NCBI RefSeq assembly: GCF_000336555.1
Contig: NZ_KB375281.1
Location: forward strand, 4,208,155 to 4,272,154
Source of the DNA: Afipia clevelandensis ATCC 49720
Lineage (GTDB): Bacteria; Pseudomonadota; Alphaproteobacteria; Rhizobiales; Xanthobacteraceae
Length of the DNA: 64,000 nucleotides
Direction of reading: 5' to 3'
Shown: one piece after another, positions 1-9,221 of the stretch
How the letters are laid out: every line of letters starts with the position of its first letter
How positions within the stretch are numbered: position 1 is the stretch's first letter
Position numbers and translations under genes: made by a program
Notes under the pieces: model-generated
Databases searched by the model: none
Told to the model about the DNA's origin: nothing
The model's input: only the letters and a program-made list of their open reading frames with translations

Positions 1-2
1 AA

Positions 3-2882
3 AATCGTGCAATCAATCCGGTGTTCGATGGACTCGATGCACGCAACATCAGCAATATCCTCGGCACACAGGAAGCAGGCCTGCCCAAATCGGGGAATGA
101 CGCCAATATCTTCTTTATGGCGATGGGCCAGTACATCGATCACGGCCTCGACTTCCTCGGGAAGGGGGGCAACGGGACTGTCCAGATCGGCGCACCCGGC
201 GGGGGCGGACCGGTGTCAGGCGATCCGGCCGATCTCACGCGCGGTACGGTCGATGGCTACGATGCGAATGGTGTGCCGCAACACATCAATCACACGTCGC
301 CCTATGTCGACCAAAATCAGGCCTACGGCTCCAATGCTCTGGTCGGGCAATTCTTGCGGGAGGGTGACGGAACTGGCGGCCTCGGCGCGCATTTGTTCGC
401 GGGCTCACCAGATCCATCCAATCCGAACTTGAAATTGCTGCCGACGCTGCGTGAGCTGATCGAGCATCACTGGGCGAACAATACCGTATTCCAGTCGGAG
501 CAACTTTCCGGCGGAGAGGTTGCATTCCGCGATTACTTCCCGGGTCTCGTGGTCGGAGGAGTTATTACGTCTTCCATGCTGCCGGGCATGATCTCGAGCT
601 TCATGGGCAGTGGCCATGCGCTCCTGCTCGACACCAATCCGTTCATCAACGTATTGGATCACTACGTGGCCGGTGACGGGCGCGCGAATGAAAACTTTGC
701 ACTGACGTCGATTCACACGATCTGGGCCCGAAACCACAATTTCCACGTGGAAGGGCTGGAGGCCGCGGGCTTCCAGGGTACGGCGGAAGAATTGTTCCAG
801 GCCGCCAAAATGGTCAACGAGGCGGAATATCAGCGGGTCGTGTTCGATGAGTATCTTGAGACATTGCTGGGAGGTCTGCGCAGCGAAGGAACGCACGGCT
901 TCGAGGAGTACGATCCTAGCGTAAACTCCGGCATTTCTCACGAGTTCGCTGCAGCGGTGTTTCGGTTCGGCCATTCGCTGATTGGCCAGACCATGACGAT
1001 CCTCGACGCAGACGGGAATCCGACTCAGGTCTCGCTGTTCGACGCTTTCCTGAACCCAAGCAACGATCCGTCGGTGTTTCCGGTGGACGTTTCCGGGTAC
1101 TACACGCCGCAACCTGGCTACGCGCAGCATGGCGTCAATGCCATTGTGGGCGGTATCGTAACGCAGCCGGCCGAGGATGTTGATTTCAATATCGTGGATG
1201 CCGTCCGTAACGATCTCGTTCGTATCAGTGCGGATCTTTTCGCCTTCAACGTGGCTCGCGGCTGGGATGTCGGCCTCGGTACACTTAACCAGGTCCGCAA
1301 GGATCTTGCGGCTTCCAGCAACGCCTATGTCAGCGATGCTGTAGGCTTTGCCGGCGGCAATCTCTCTGCCTACACGTCTTGGGAGGATTTCCAGCAGCGC
1401 AATAGTCTCAGCGATGCTGTGATCAATCAATTCAAGCAGGCCTACCCGGATCTTGTTCTGGCTGCAGCCGATATTGCGGCTTTCAACAGTGTAAACCCCG
1501 ACATTGACGTGATCGTTCAGTCGGATGGAACTGGCATCGTCAAGGGAATCGACCGTGTCGATCTCTGGGTCGGCGGTTTGGCCGAGAAGCACATTAATGG
1601 AGGCGTTGTCGGCGAAACGTTCTGGGTCGTGCTTCACGAACAGTTCGACCGCCTGCAGGACGGCGATCGCTTCTACTATATCTCGCGCTTCGATAACTTC
1701 GACTTCTACGAAAACTTTATCGACGGTCAGGAGTTCGCAGACATCGTTGCTCGGAACACCGGTTTGACAAACCTGCCTGAGCACATGTTCGAAACCAACG
1801 AGCTCGACGATGAAGATGAAAACGCCGACGACGATGATGACACGACCGGCAATAACGACGACGACGAAGTCGACGAAGACGATAACGCTGGAAATGAGGA
1901 CGACGAAGACGAAGATGAAGACGACACGGCCGGAAACGACGACGATGACGATGAGGTGACGCCCGTTCCAACAACCGGAGGAGCGACTCGCACGGGAACC
2001 CCTCAGGCGGATGTTCTGGCCGGAACGGCGGGCGACGACAACATCGTTGCGTTTGCCGGTGATGACGTGGCCATCGGAGAAGCGGGTGACGATGCAATCT
2101 CTGCCGCCGAAGGAAATGACTTCATCAGAGGCGGCGATGGTCGCGATGTCATCTTCGCCGGCACTGGCGACGATCAGGTCTTCGCAGGCAGTCAGGCCGA
2201 TATTGTGTTCGGCGATGCTGGAGCCGATCGCATCTTCGGCGATGGCGGAAACGACATGATCAATGCTGGTGCGGGTAACGACACTGTCTTTGGCGGAGCC
2301 GGCAACGATCTGATCGTGGCCGACGTCGGCGACGGTGACGATGCCTACTTCGGAGACGACAGCGATGGAGGACCCGGCGTCGATACTCTCGATATGTCAG
2401 CGATAACCGTTAATGCAAATGTCAATCTGGGCTCTGGCCCGATGGCAAACGGAAGCGCCTTCAGCGCGCAAACGGGAAGCGATACGCTTTGGGGAATCGA
2501 GAACGTCAACACCGGATCCGGCAACGACACGATCACAGCGAGCAATGCAGTGAACGTGATGAACGGCGGAACCGGTGCTGACACGTTCAGGTTCCTATCA
2601 GCTTCCGGCGCCGATGGTGACACCATCATCGGCTTCGAGCCGGGTGATCGTCTCGATCTGAGTGCGATCGACGCCGACCTGGCTGCCGCGGGGGACCAGA
2701 GCTTCACCCTGGTGACGGGTGCTGCGTTCACGGCGGCTGGCCAATTGGCGGTCAGCTTCGGCTCGGGTGAAAATGGCGACTTCACGCTGGTTCAAGGCAA
2801 CATCGACGGAAATGCCGATGCTGACTTCACAATCCAGATTGAAGGTCATCATACCCTGACGAATTCAAATCTTACGTCCTGA
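3..2882 (+). CDS. RTX-tailed animal-type haem peroxidase, 5' partial
   Basis: The reading frame is open from the window edge, so the true start lies upstream. At least 953 residues are visible. Near the N-terminus GQYIDHGLDF matches the distal Gln/Asp/His motif of the animal (myeloperoxidase-like) haem peroxidase superfamily; WARNHNFH (about residue 237) matches the catalytic Arg region and FRFGHSLIG (about residue 315) the proximal His motif. A very acidic linker (about residues 594-645, nearly all Asp/Glu broken by TGN/AGN steps) joins it to Gly/Asp-rich nonapeptide RTX repeats (about 660-765) and a C-terminal beta-rich secretion domain. RTX repeats bind calcium outside the cell and mark type I secretion substrates, which fits the exporter genes directly downstream. 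Expected role: secreted peroxidase oxidising halides or phenolics. Family call is firm; substrate is unknown. Confidence 0.9.
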   Translation, partial: NRAINPVFDGLDARNISNILGTQEAGLPKSGNDANIFFMAMGQYIDHGLDFLGKGGNGTVQIGAPGGGGPVSGDPADLTRGTVDGYDANGVPQHINHTSPYVDQNQAYGSNALVGQFLREGDGTGGLGAHLFAGSPDPSNPNLKLLPTLRELIEHHWANNTVFQSEQLSGGEVAFRDYFPGLVVGGVITSSMLPGMISSFMGSGHALLLDTNPFINVLDHYVAGDGRANENFALTSIHTIWARNHNFHVEGLEAAGFQGTAEELFQAAKMVNEAEYQRVVFDEYLETLLGGLRSEGTHGFEEYDPSVNSGISHEFAAAVFRFGHSLIGQTMTILDADGNPTQVSLFDAFLNPSNDPSVFPVDVSGYYTPQPGYAQHGVNAIVGGIVTQPAEDVDFNIVDAVRNDLVRISADLFAFNVARGWDVGLGTLNQVRKDLAASSNAYVSDAVGFAGGNLSAYTSWEDFQQRNSLSDAVINQFKQAYPDLVLAAADIAAFNSVNPDIDVIVQSDGTGIVKGIDRVDLWVGGLAEKHINGGVVGETFWVVLHEQFDRLQDGDRFYYISRFDNFDFYENFIDGQEFADIVARNTGLTNLPEHMFETNELDDEDENADDDDDTTGNNDDDEVDEDDNAGNEDDEDEDEDDTAGNDDDDDEVTPVPTTGGATRTGTPQADVLAGTAGDDNIVAFAGDDVAIGEAGDDAISAAEGNDFIRGGDGRDVIFAGTGDDQVFAGSQADIVFGDAGADRIFGDGGNDMINAGAGNDTVFGGAGNDLIVADVGDGDDAYFGDDSDGGPGVDTLDMSAITVNANVNLGSGPMANGSAFSAQTGSDTLWGIENVNTGSGNDTITASNAVNVMNGGTGADTFRFLSASGADGDTIIGFEPGDRLDLSAIDADLAAAGDQSFTLVTGAAFTAAGQLAVSFGSGENGDFTLVQGNIDGNADADFTIQIEGHHTLTNSNLTS

Positions 2883-2895
2883 TACCATCGGCGGT

Positions 2896-2920
2896 GGATT
2901 GGGGGCATCGCCCCCAATCC
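2896..2920 (+). terminator. GC-rich hairpin after the peroxidase gene
   Basis: A perfect 10-bp stem (GGATTGGGGG with CCCCCAATCC) around a five-base loop lies 13 bases after the peroxidase stop and 35 bases before the exporter gene. Only a short interrupted T stretch follows, so it may be a partial terminator or an mRNA-stabilising hairpin that sets the ratio of substrate to exporter. Confidence 0.6.
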
Positions 2921-2954
2921 GTTTCAAAATGCCTTCAGTTAGTGAGTAGAGTCG

Positions 2955-4694
2955 ATGGTCAAGTCCAAAGAACTAACGCCCGAAAAGCGGAAGAACCTCA
3001 GCGAACTAACGCAGGGGTTCAAGAGCATTGTTCTCTTCCTGTTCGTGGTCTCGGGAATGATCAATATTCTCGCGCTCACTGGCTCGCTCTACATGATGCA
3101 GATTTATGATCGCGCCTTGACGAGCGGAAGTGTCCCGACACTTGTTGTTCTATCGACGCTGGCGATAGGTCTCTATCTGTTTCAAGGTTGTTTCGATGTT
3201 ATCAGGTCGCAAGTTCTGGTACGGGTTGGGGCAAGACTCGACAAGAAAATTGCACCAATGGCGCATCGAGTAGCGATCGATATGCCGCGATTCGGCTTCT
3301 CAACAGCTGAAGCGCTGGAGCGCGGCCGCGATGTCGATACGGTGCGAGGCTTTCTGGGTAGCCAAGGGCCGGGCGCACTATTCGATCTTCCTTGGATGCC
3401 GCTCTATCTAGCGTTCATATACTTTCTTCATCCGCTGCTCGGCGCGCTAACGTTTGCGGGGGCTATATTTCTTGCGGCTCTCACCGTTGTAAGCGAAATT
3501 CTGACCAAGCGCCTGAATACTTCGACACGAAGGGCGGCAATCGTTCGCAATTCAATCGCGGATTCCAATGCACGTAACGCCGAAATCTTGAAGGCGATGG
3601 GTTTTTCCGGCCGGGCTGTAGATCGCTTCAATCGGGCAAACGGCGAACACCTGGAATTGCAGACGAAAGCGAACGACATCAGCGGAACGTTTGCAGCTAT
3701 CTCGCGTGTTTCGCGCATGCTGTTGCAATCAGGCCTCCTTGGACTGGGTGCCTATCTGACCATCAAAGGTGAACTTTCAGCCGGAGCGATCATCGCCTGC
3801 TCGGTGGCCTCGGGTCGGGCACTGGCACCGGTCGATCTCGCGATCGGGAACTGGAAATCCTTTGTGGCGGCCCGTATGGCCTATCATCGATTGCGTGAGA
3901 CAGTCATCGCCTTGGCCGCCGTCGAGGAGCCGATGCAGCTTCCGGCCCCACATTGCAGCCTTCAGGTCGACAAAGTCACCATCGCAATTCCGGGCTCCGG
4001 ACAGGTCGTTCTGAGCGACATCAGTTTTGATCTGACGCCAGGCCAGGCTTTGGGTATCATTGGGCCGAGTGCTGGCGGAAAAACGACGATGGTGCGCGCT
4101 CTCACGGGCTTCTGGCCCGTCCTACGCGGGAGTGTGCGGCTCGATGGCGCCGAGCTCGCTCAATGGCGCGAAGATGAAATTGGCCAGCACATCGGTTATC
4201 TGCCTCAGGATGTCAGCCTGATGGATGCGACAATCGAGGAAAATATATCGCGCTTCGAGCTGGCGCCCGATTACAAAAGAGTCATCGAAGCGGCGAGAGC
4301 TGCCGGCGTACACGACATGATCGTAAAGATGCCAGAAGGCTATCGAACGCAGCTCGGGCCGAATGGAACAGCGCTTTCGGCTGGTCAAAGACAACGCATC
4401 GCGCTTGCGCGCGCGCTCTACGGGAATCCTTTTGTCGTCATCATGGATGAACCCAACTCGAATCTGGACGGTGAGGGGGAAAGCGCGCTTACCGAAGCAA
4501 TCGAAGGCATTAAAAAGCGCGGCGGAATCGCTATAGTCATCGCGCATCGGCCCAGCGCACTCGTCGCCGTCGATCTTGTTGCCGTCGTTCAGAACGGTCG
4601 AATGGTCGCTTTCGGTAAAAAACAGGACATTATGACCCCCGGCCTGCCGTCGTCTGCGAGGCCTGACGGGCTCAAGATGAGGCGGCCGGCATGA
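2955..4694 (+). CDS. Type I secretion permease/ATPase (PrtD family)
   Basis: A 579-residue half-size ABC exporter. The N-terminal half has membrane segments beginning near SIVLFLFVVSGMINILAL (about residues 23-40), typical of the PrtD/AprD transmembrane domain. The C-terminal half is the nucleotide-binding domain: Walker A GPSAGGKTT (about 370), signature LSAGQRQRIALARAL (about 474), Walker B VVIMDEPNSNLD (about 494) and a later H-loop IAHRPSA. In the inner membrane it would recognise C-terminal signals of RTX proteins and work with the HlyD-type adaptor encoded at 6728 and an outer-membrane TolC-type protein not present here. It lies between two RTX genes and overlaps the next by four bases (ATGA), so one transcript is likely. 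Length is normal for the family. Confidence 0.95.
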   Translation: MVKSKELTPEKRKNLSELTQGFKSIVLFLFVVSGMINILALTGSLYMMQIYDRALTSGSVPTLVVLSTLAIGLYLFQGCFDVIRSQVLVRVGARLDKKIAPMAHRVAIDMPRFGFSTAEALERGRDVDTVRGFLGSQGPGALFDLPWMPLYLAFIYFLHPLLGALTFAGAIFLAALTVVSEILTKRLNTSTRRAAIVRNSIADSNARNAEILKAMGFSGRAVDRFNRANGEHLELQTKANDISGTFAAISRVSRMLLQSGLLGLGAYLTIKGELSAGAIIACSVASGRALAPVDLAIGNWKSFVAARMAYHRLRETVIALAAVEEPMQLPAPHCSLQVDKVTIAIPGSGQVVLSDISFDLTPGQALGIIGPSAGGKTTMVRALTGFWPVLRGSVRLDGAELAQWREDEIGQHIGYLPQDVSLMDATIEENISRFELAPDYKRVIEAARAAGVHDMIVKMPEGYRTQLGPNGTALSAGQRQRIALARALYGNPFVVIMDEPNSNLDGEGESALTEAIEGIKKRGGIAIVIAHRPSALVAVDLVAVVQNGRMVAFGKKQDIMTPGLPSSARPDGLKMRRPA

Positions 4695-6697
4695 TCAAGG
4701 TAAAAGCAATCAAGGAATCTCCAAAGAAGCAGCAGGGTCGCGAATACTACGATCAGCCGGAGCAGAAAAAGAGCATTATACCTCTGGCGTTTCTGCTATT
4801 TCTCACCGGTTGTGCGGCATACCTGAAAAGCTTCCTTCCGGTTCGCTCTGAGGTTACTGAATCCAAATCTGATCAGGCCAGATCGCTCCGGGATAGTGAC
4901 GATCGTCAGGAAGCGCCTGCGCCCGATGTTGCGGGCGTTGCCTCCGAGGCTGAAATGGACGAGGAGATCGTTACAGGCTCATTGGATCCTAAGGCAAAGT
5001 CGTCAGACAACGTGATCGCGCTCCGGCTTGCGCCGCAAGCAGTCGAACAGTTTCTTGCCAATGATTCTCCAGCCATGGAGTTTAGCGCTCAAAGGCGTCA
5101 CTCATTCACACGTACGGACGTAGGGTCGGGCAGCGATCCTGGACGTCCCGCCAACGAGAATCAATCTACACCCGCTCGTAACGGCGATACTTCTCACCCT
5201 GGTGGTGGTGGTGGTGGTGGAGGTGGTGGTGGCGGCAGCAGTGGCAGCGGATCCGATCAGGGTCCAAAGCAACCGCCTAATCCTGATCCTCCGCGCAATC
5301 GCGCGCCGCGAACTTCCGGGCCAGTCCAGTTACAGGATCTGGTCGGCTGTCACGCGTACTTGATCTCGGTTCTGGCGTTGTTGCAGGGGACGACAGACGC
5401 CGATGGTGATCCACTCGCATTGCGCGATGTGTCTATATCGTCGGGGACACTCACGTTGGCCGAGGGTGGAGGCTGGCTGTATACACCTGACAAGGGAATG
5501 CTCGGAGACGTTATACTCACCTACTATATCACCGACGGTGCGGAGATCGTTCAACAAACCGCCCACTTCAGAGTCGTTGAAGCACCGCCAATTGTCGGAA
5601 CAGACGGCGATGACAATTTGCTGGGCACCCAATGTGCCGATGTCATCGATGGCCGGGCAGGGAATGACAATATCGTTGCCAGGGATGGTAACGATGTGAT
5701 CTTTGGCGGCGATGGCGATGACCATATCGTTGCCGGCGCTGGCAACGACATCATTCACGCTGGAGCCGGAAACGACATCGTTTTTGCCGGAACTGGAAAT
5801 GACATCATTTTCGGTGGCAGCGGCGATGATCGCCTGTTCGGGGAGCAGGGCGACGACACGATCAACGGCGAAGACGGTGATGACCTAATTTCCGGCGGAG
5901 AAGGTGCCGATGTGATCTTCGCCGGGATGGGTCATGACGTTATCCAGGGAGACGATGGCAAAGATACTATCGACGGTGGCGAAGGTAACGACAGGATCAG
6001 CGGTGGCGCAGATCGCGACATCATTCTTGCTGGCTCAGGCGACGACACCGTTTACGGTGATCAAGGTGATGACGTCATTTCCGACGGCGAGGGCAAGGAC
6101 GTCGTTTACGGTGGCGAGGGCAACGATTACGTTCTGGCTGCGATCGACGGCGTTTCCGATATATATTCCGGAGATTTCGGCGAAGATACTCTAGACTATT
6201 CCTCTGCCACCGTAAGCATTAGGATCGATGTTGGCCGAGGCCGCGCCGAAAGCTTCGAAATTGGTAGGGATTTGATTGCCGGTTTCGAGAGGATCATCAG
6301 CGGTCAGGGTGATGACCGGCTGATTGCCGGTTCATCCTCCATCTCTATGACCGGCGGCGACGGAAACGATATCTTCCAATTTGATCGACCGACTGATGAT
6401 CATCAGCCAGACCTTGTCAGAAAAATTACAGATTTTACGGTCGGCGACCGCATTATCGCGGCAAGCTATGAAATTCGATATCGCGAGGGCGACAACGTAT
6501 CGGAGGCGGTCGGGGACCTGTTCGACAGCATCTATCTGTCGGATGATCGTGACCGTCCAATCCGCTTTCGTTTCGAGAAGCTCGATAATGATGATCGAAC
6601 ATTCATCGAAGTGCATGACAGGCCCGATTCGGAAGAGTTCTATTCGATAGAACTGTCCGGTTACCACAAGCTCGAAGTCGTTGTAGGCATTTCGTAG
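4691..6697 (+). CDS. Calcium-binding RTX protein with cadherin-like domain
   Basis: 668 residues, translationally coupled to the exporter gene (ATGA overlap). Order of parts: a charged N-terminus, one hydrophobic stretch with a lipobox-like LTGC (SIIPLAFLLFLTGCAA, about residues 30-45), a low-complexity acidic segment, a run of about twelve glycines near residue 175, a proline-rich spacer, a cadherin-like/tandem-95-type domain (about 210-295, ending in ILTYYITDGAE), then a long array of GGxGxD nonapeptides (about 300-500) and a C-terminal beta-rich region. The RTX array and context suggest a second type I substrate or a cell-surface calcium-binding protein. The N-terminal hydrophobic segment is unusual for a type I substrate and could anchor it. 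Specific function unknown. Confidence 0.85.
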   Translation: MIKVKAIKESPKKQQGREYYDQPEQKKSIIPLAFLLFLTGCAAYLKSFLPVRSEVTESKSDQARSLRDSDDRQEAPAPDVAGVASEAEMDEEIVTGSLDPKAKSSDNVIALRLAPQAVEQFLANDSPAMEFSAQRRHSFTRTDVGSGSDPGRPANENQSTPARNGDTSHPGGGGGGGGGGGGSSGSGSDQGPKQPPNPDPPRNRAPRTSGPVQLQDLVGCHAYLISVLALLQGTTDADGDPLALRDVSISSGTLTLAEGGGWLYTPDKGMLGDVILTYYITDGAEIVQQTAHFRVVEAPPIVGTDGDDNLLGTQCADVIDGRAGNDNIVARDGNDVIFGGDGDDHIVAGAGNDIIHAGAGNDIVFAGTGNDIIFGGSGDDRLFGEQGDDTINGEDGDDLISGGEGADVIFAGMGHDVIQGDDGKDTIDGGEGNDRISGGADRDIILAGSGDDTVYGDQGDDVISDGEGKDVVYGGEGNDYVLAAIDGVSDIYSGDFGEDTLDYSSATVSIRIDVGRGRAESFEIGRDLIAGFERIISGQGDDRLIAGSSSISMTGGDGNDIFQFDRPTDDHQPDLVRKITDFTVGDRIIAASYEIRYREGDNVSEAVGDLFDSIYLSDDRDRPIRFRFEKLDNDDRTFIEVHDRPDSEEFYSIELSGYHKLEVVVGIS

Positions 6698-6727
6698 ACC
6701 AACATCGTATTGTGTTTTGAGGTCACC

Positions 6728-8056
6728 ATGACGAACATCATAAACCAGGGCTCAAGCTCAAGCATTGCCAAGCTTGAGTCTTTCTCGCTTTGGTCAAGGG
6801 TTGCTGCTGGATTGCTTCTCGTCGTCTTTCTCGTAATAGGTTGTGGTGGTTGGGCGGCTTTGGCTCGCCTCGAGGGCGCGGTTATCGCGACCGGAATTGT
6901 CAAGGTCGATCAAAATCTCAAGGAAGTTCAGCATCGGGATGGCGGTATCATCAAATCGCTTTCCATACGGCAGGGTGACCTGGTCAAAGAAGGGCAAATT
7001 TTGTCGACCCTTGACGACGTTCAGGTCAAGGCGGAGCTTCTGATTGTAAGGTCACAGCTGGCCGAGGCCCTCGGACGCCGAGCGCGGTTGATAGCGGAGC
7101 GGGACAGTATGCCTTCAATTGCCTTCCCTGATGAGCTGAAGGGGATGGCAAGTTCAGCTGATGCGGTCATGCAGGGGGAGATGCGGCTATTCGCAGGCAA
7201 CAAGCGCGGCAGGGATAGCCAGAAAGAGCAGCTTGAACTCAGTATCAGCCAGACCGGCGAAGAGATTAACGGCATGGAGTCTCGGCTCGCCGCAAAGCTC
7301 GAGGAAATCAAGCTAGTCGGCGACGAACGGGAAAAACTCGCGAATCTTTTTGAGAAGAAGATTGTCGAATATGCTCGCGTTTACTCGGCACACAGGGATT
7401 GGGCCCGGATTTCCGGAGAACGCGGCGAAATTGAAGCCGGCATCGCTCGCGCGAAGGTTCGTACAAGTGAAATTAAAGTTCAAATCATCGCCGTTGATCA
7501 AAATGCAAGTACGGAAGCTCAACGTGATCTTCGCACTGTCGATGCGCGTATAGCCGAATTGAACGAACGCAAACTTGCGATCGAAGATCGTTTGTCGCGC
7601 ACCGAAATTCGGGCGCCGGTCTCCGGATACATTAATGAGCTGTTCGTTCACACCGTGGGTGGCGTGATCACGCCGGCCGCAAAAATTGCGACGATTGTTC
7701 CCGAAAGCGCGGAACTGAAGTTCGAGGTCAGAATATCGCCCATCGATATCGATCAGGTCAGGGAAGGTCAGCCTGCCCGAGTGCGGCTAACATCGTTTAA
7801 TCGCAATACCACGCCGGAAATGAAAGCCAAGGTTGTCATGGTATCGCCTGCGTCGGCGCGCGACCCTTCGACCGGCCAAGAGCATTACGTTGCTTACGTG
7901 CAACTGACCTCGGATGCGTTGTCTCAAATGAACGGAATCCGGCTCGTCCCGGGAATGCCTGCCGAAGTCTTTGTTTCAACGCAGGAACGAACAGCCGTAT
8001 CGTACTTGATGAAGCCGTTCACCGATCAGATGAATAAAGCCTTCCGCGAGCGATAA
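6728..8056 (+). CDS. HlyD-type membrane fusion protein of type I secretion
   Basis: 442 residues from the ATG at 6728, chosen because GAGG lies five bases upstream; an in-frame TTG at 6710 has no comparable site. A short cytoplasmic N-terminus precedes one transmembrane helix (LLLVVFLVIGCGGWAAL, about residues 30-46). A split lipoyl/biotinyl-like beta domain follows: GIVKVDQNLKEVQHRDGGII early, and RTEIRAPVSGYINEL after the long central coiled coil. The C-terminal beta-barrel ends in the typical LVPGMPAEVFV motif. In the PrtE/HlyD family this periplasmic adaptor bridges the ABC exporter to an outer-membrane TolC homologue. It closes the secretion cassette; no TolC gene is visible in the window. 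Confidence 0.95.
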   Translation: MTNIINQGSSSSIAKLESFSLWSRVAAGLLLVVFLVIGCGGWAALARLEGAVIATGIVKVDQNLKEVQHRDGGIIKSLSIRQGDLVKEGQILSTLDDVQVKAELLIVRSQLAEALGRRARLIAERDSMPSIAFPDELKGMASSADAVMQGEMRLFAGNKRGRDSQKEQLELSISQTGEEINGMESRLAAKLEEIKLVGDEREKLANLFEKKIVEYARVYSAHRDWARISGERGEIEAGIARAKVRTSEIKVQIIAVDQNASTEAQRDLRTVDARIAELNERKLAIEDRLSRTEIRAPVSGYINELFVHTVGGVITPAAKIATIVPESAELKFEVRISPIDIDQVREGQPARVRLTSFNRNTTPEMKAKVVMVSPASARDPSTGQEHYVAYVQLTSDALSQMNGIRLVPGMPAEVFVSTQERTAVSYLMKPFTDQMNKAFRER

Positions 8057-8221
8057 GAATGAAACCACTGCGTGCTTAGCCAGCAATGAAGATTGCGCTC
8101 TCTCGTAGCATCAATGTATTGAAGCAACACGATGCTCACGAGAGAGGCCCCAGCTAAAAGCTAAAATGCAGACGATCGGACTAGTGAGTTTCGTTTCGGT
8201 GCGGGATCGGCCCCACATGTT

Positions 8222-8430
8222 CAATAAGCAACCTTGGGACACGGAAGAGCGAGCCAACTCCGACCTGCTTCCGAGATGGACCGCTGGATTTCGTCTTCCG
8301 GGCTCAAGCCTCCAAAGGGCTTTAGCAACTTGGATGCGATAGCATCATCCCTATAGTCCGAGCAGAGGAACAAGGTCTTAAGTTCCGCTCCACAGGCCGT
8401 TAAGGAACTACAAGTTATGAAATTCGTTCG
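8222..8430 (-). other. Orphan open frame in the 8057-8443 intergenic stretch
   Basis: The 387-base gap between the secretion adaptor and the next gene holds no convincing gene. On the minus strand one frame stays open for about 69 codons and reads like protein (for example FLCSDYRDDAIASKLLKP), but it has no ATG or GTG at its start and no ribosome site. It may be the tail of a decayed gene or chance. I do not recognise it. Confidence 0.2.
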
Positions 8431-8455
8431 TTACTGACATGCATTGGTACGATCT

Positions 8456-8770
8456 ATGGGAAACGCAATTTCATCTGCTTTAACAAAGCTCGGCGTTCTG
8501 ACGGCGAGTCCGCTCGCCTTCCTGATCGTGGTTATCTATGCAGGCATTTGGGCGATCGTCGACCGCGAAAGCCTCGATCTTCATGGCGTAGCAACTTTAG
8601 CAACGTGGCTAATGACACTGTTGATTCAACGCTCTGAACACCGTGACACGCAAGCCATCCATGCCAAGCTCGACGAATTACTGCGTGTGCACAAAGACGC
8701 CTCAACTGATCTTACTAAGGTCGACAACAAAGAACCGGAAGAGATTGAGAGACAGCGAAAGAAGAAATAA
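8456..8770 (+). CDS. Low-affinity iron permease family small membrane protein
   Basis: 104 residues from the ATG at 8456 (an in-frame TTG at 8444 is the alternative). Two hydrophobic helices are visible (FLIVVIYAGIWAIV and VATLATWLMTLLI), then the characteristic RSEHRDTQAIHAKLDELLR and EPEEIERQR segments of the bacterial low-affinity iron permease family (PF04120). Despite the family name, inherited from a yeast Fet4-like annotation, iron transport has not been clearly shown for these short bacterial members. It is convergent with the XRE gene and stands alone. Confidence 0.75.
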   Translation: MGNAISSALTKLGVLTASPLAFLIVVIYAGIWAIVDRESLDLHGVATLATWLMTLLIQRSEHRDTQAIHAKLDELLRVHKDASTDLTKVDNKEPEEIERQRKKK

Positions 8771-8810
8771 TGTCGGGCATTTCTTTCGACGGCTGGGTTC
8801 CAATTACGTG

Positions 8811-9200
8811 CTACTTCTGCGGCTGATCTTGCAAGACGGTAGATTCAACGAGCTTGACCAGTCCCTCTCGCAGTTCAGGATCTGATATCTGTGAGAAAGC
8901 TCGGAGCATCCGCAGGTTCAACGCTGTTGATAATAGATCTATGGGTGAAGGATGATCGGCGCTTATTGAAACATCTTTGTCTTGAAAGAAATAGCCAAGC
9001 GGCACCCGGAGTACCTCTGCAACTTCCTTTAGCCGCGCAGCGCTAATTCGATTTATGCCGTTCTCGTATTTCTGAATCTGCTGGAATGTTAGGCCCAATT
9101 CGTTGCCAAGCGCGGTTTGCGTGACGCCGAGAAAGATCCGCCGCGCGCGTACCAACGCGCCGATCGTGCGGTCTATGTCGCTAGTTTCCCGAGGGGCCAC
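8811..9200 (-). CDS. XRE/Cro-type transcriptional regulator
   Basis: 129 residues. A lambda-repressor-like helix-turn-helix fills about residues 12-68: TIGALVRARRIFLGVTQTAL, then LGLTFQQIQKYENGINRISA, with the QIQKYENG recognition-helix signature. The remainder is a short C-terminal tail without a recognised sensor domain. It starts 21 bases after the LysR gene stop on the same strand, so the two regulators may share a transcript. Targets are not evident; the run of genes beginning at 10360 is the nearest candidate. Confidence 0.85.
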   Translation of the reverse strand: MAPRETSDIDRTIGALVRARRIFLGVTQTALGNELGLTFQQIQKYENGINRISAARLKEVAEVLRVPLGYFFQDKDVSISADHPSPIDLLSTALNLRMLRAFSQISDPELREGLVKLVESTVLQDQPQK

Positions 9201-9221
9201 GGTCGTTTCCGATGAGTTGTA

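Noticed and set aside
405-1784. Long minus-strand open frame opposite the peroxidase gene
   Set aside because: It is the mirror of a GC-rich coding region; the plus-strand frame carries all conserved peroxidase motifs.
5198-5240. GGT repeat as a phase-variation switch
   Set aside because: The repeat unit is three bases, so slippage changes glycine number but not frame.
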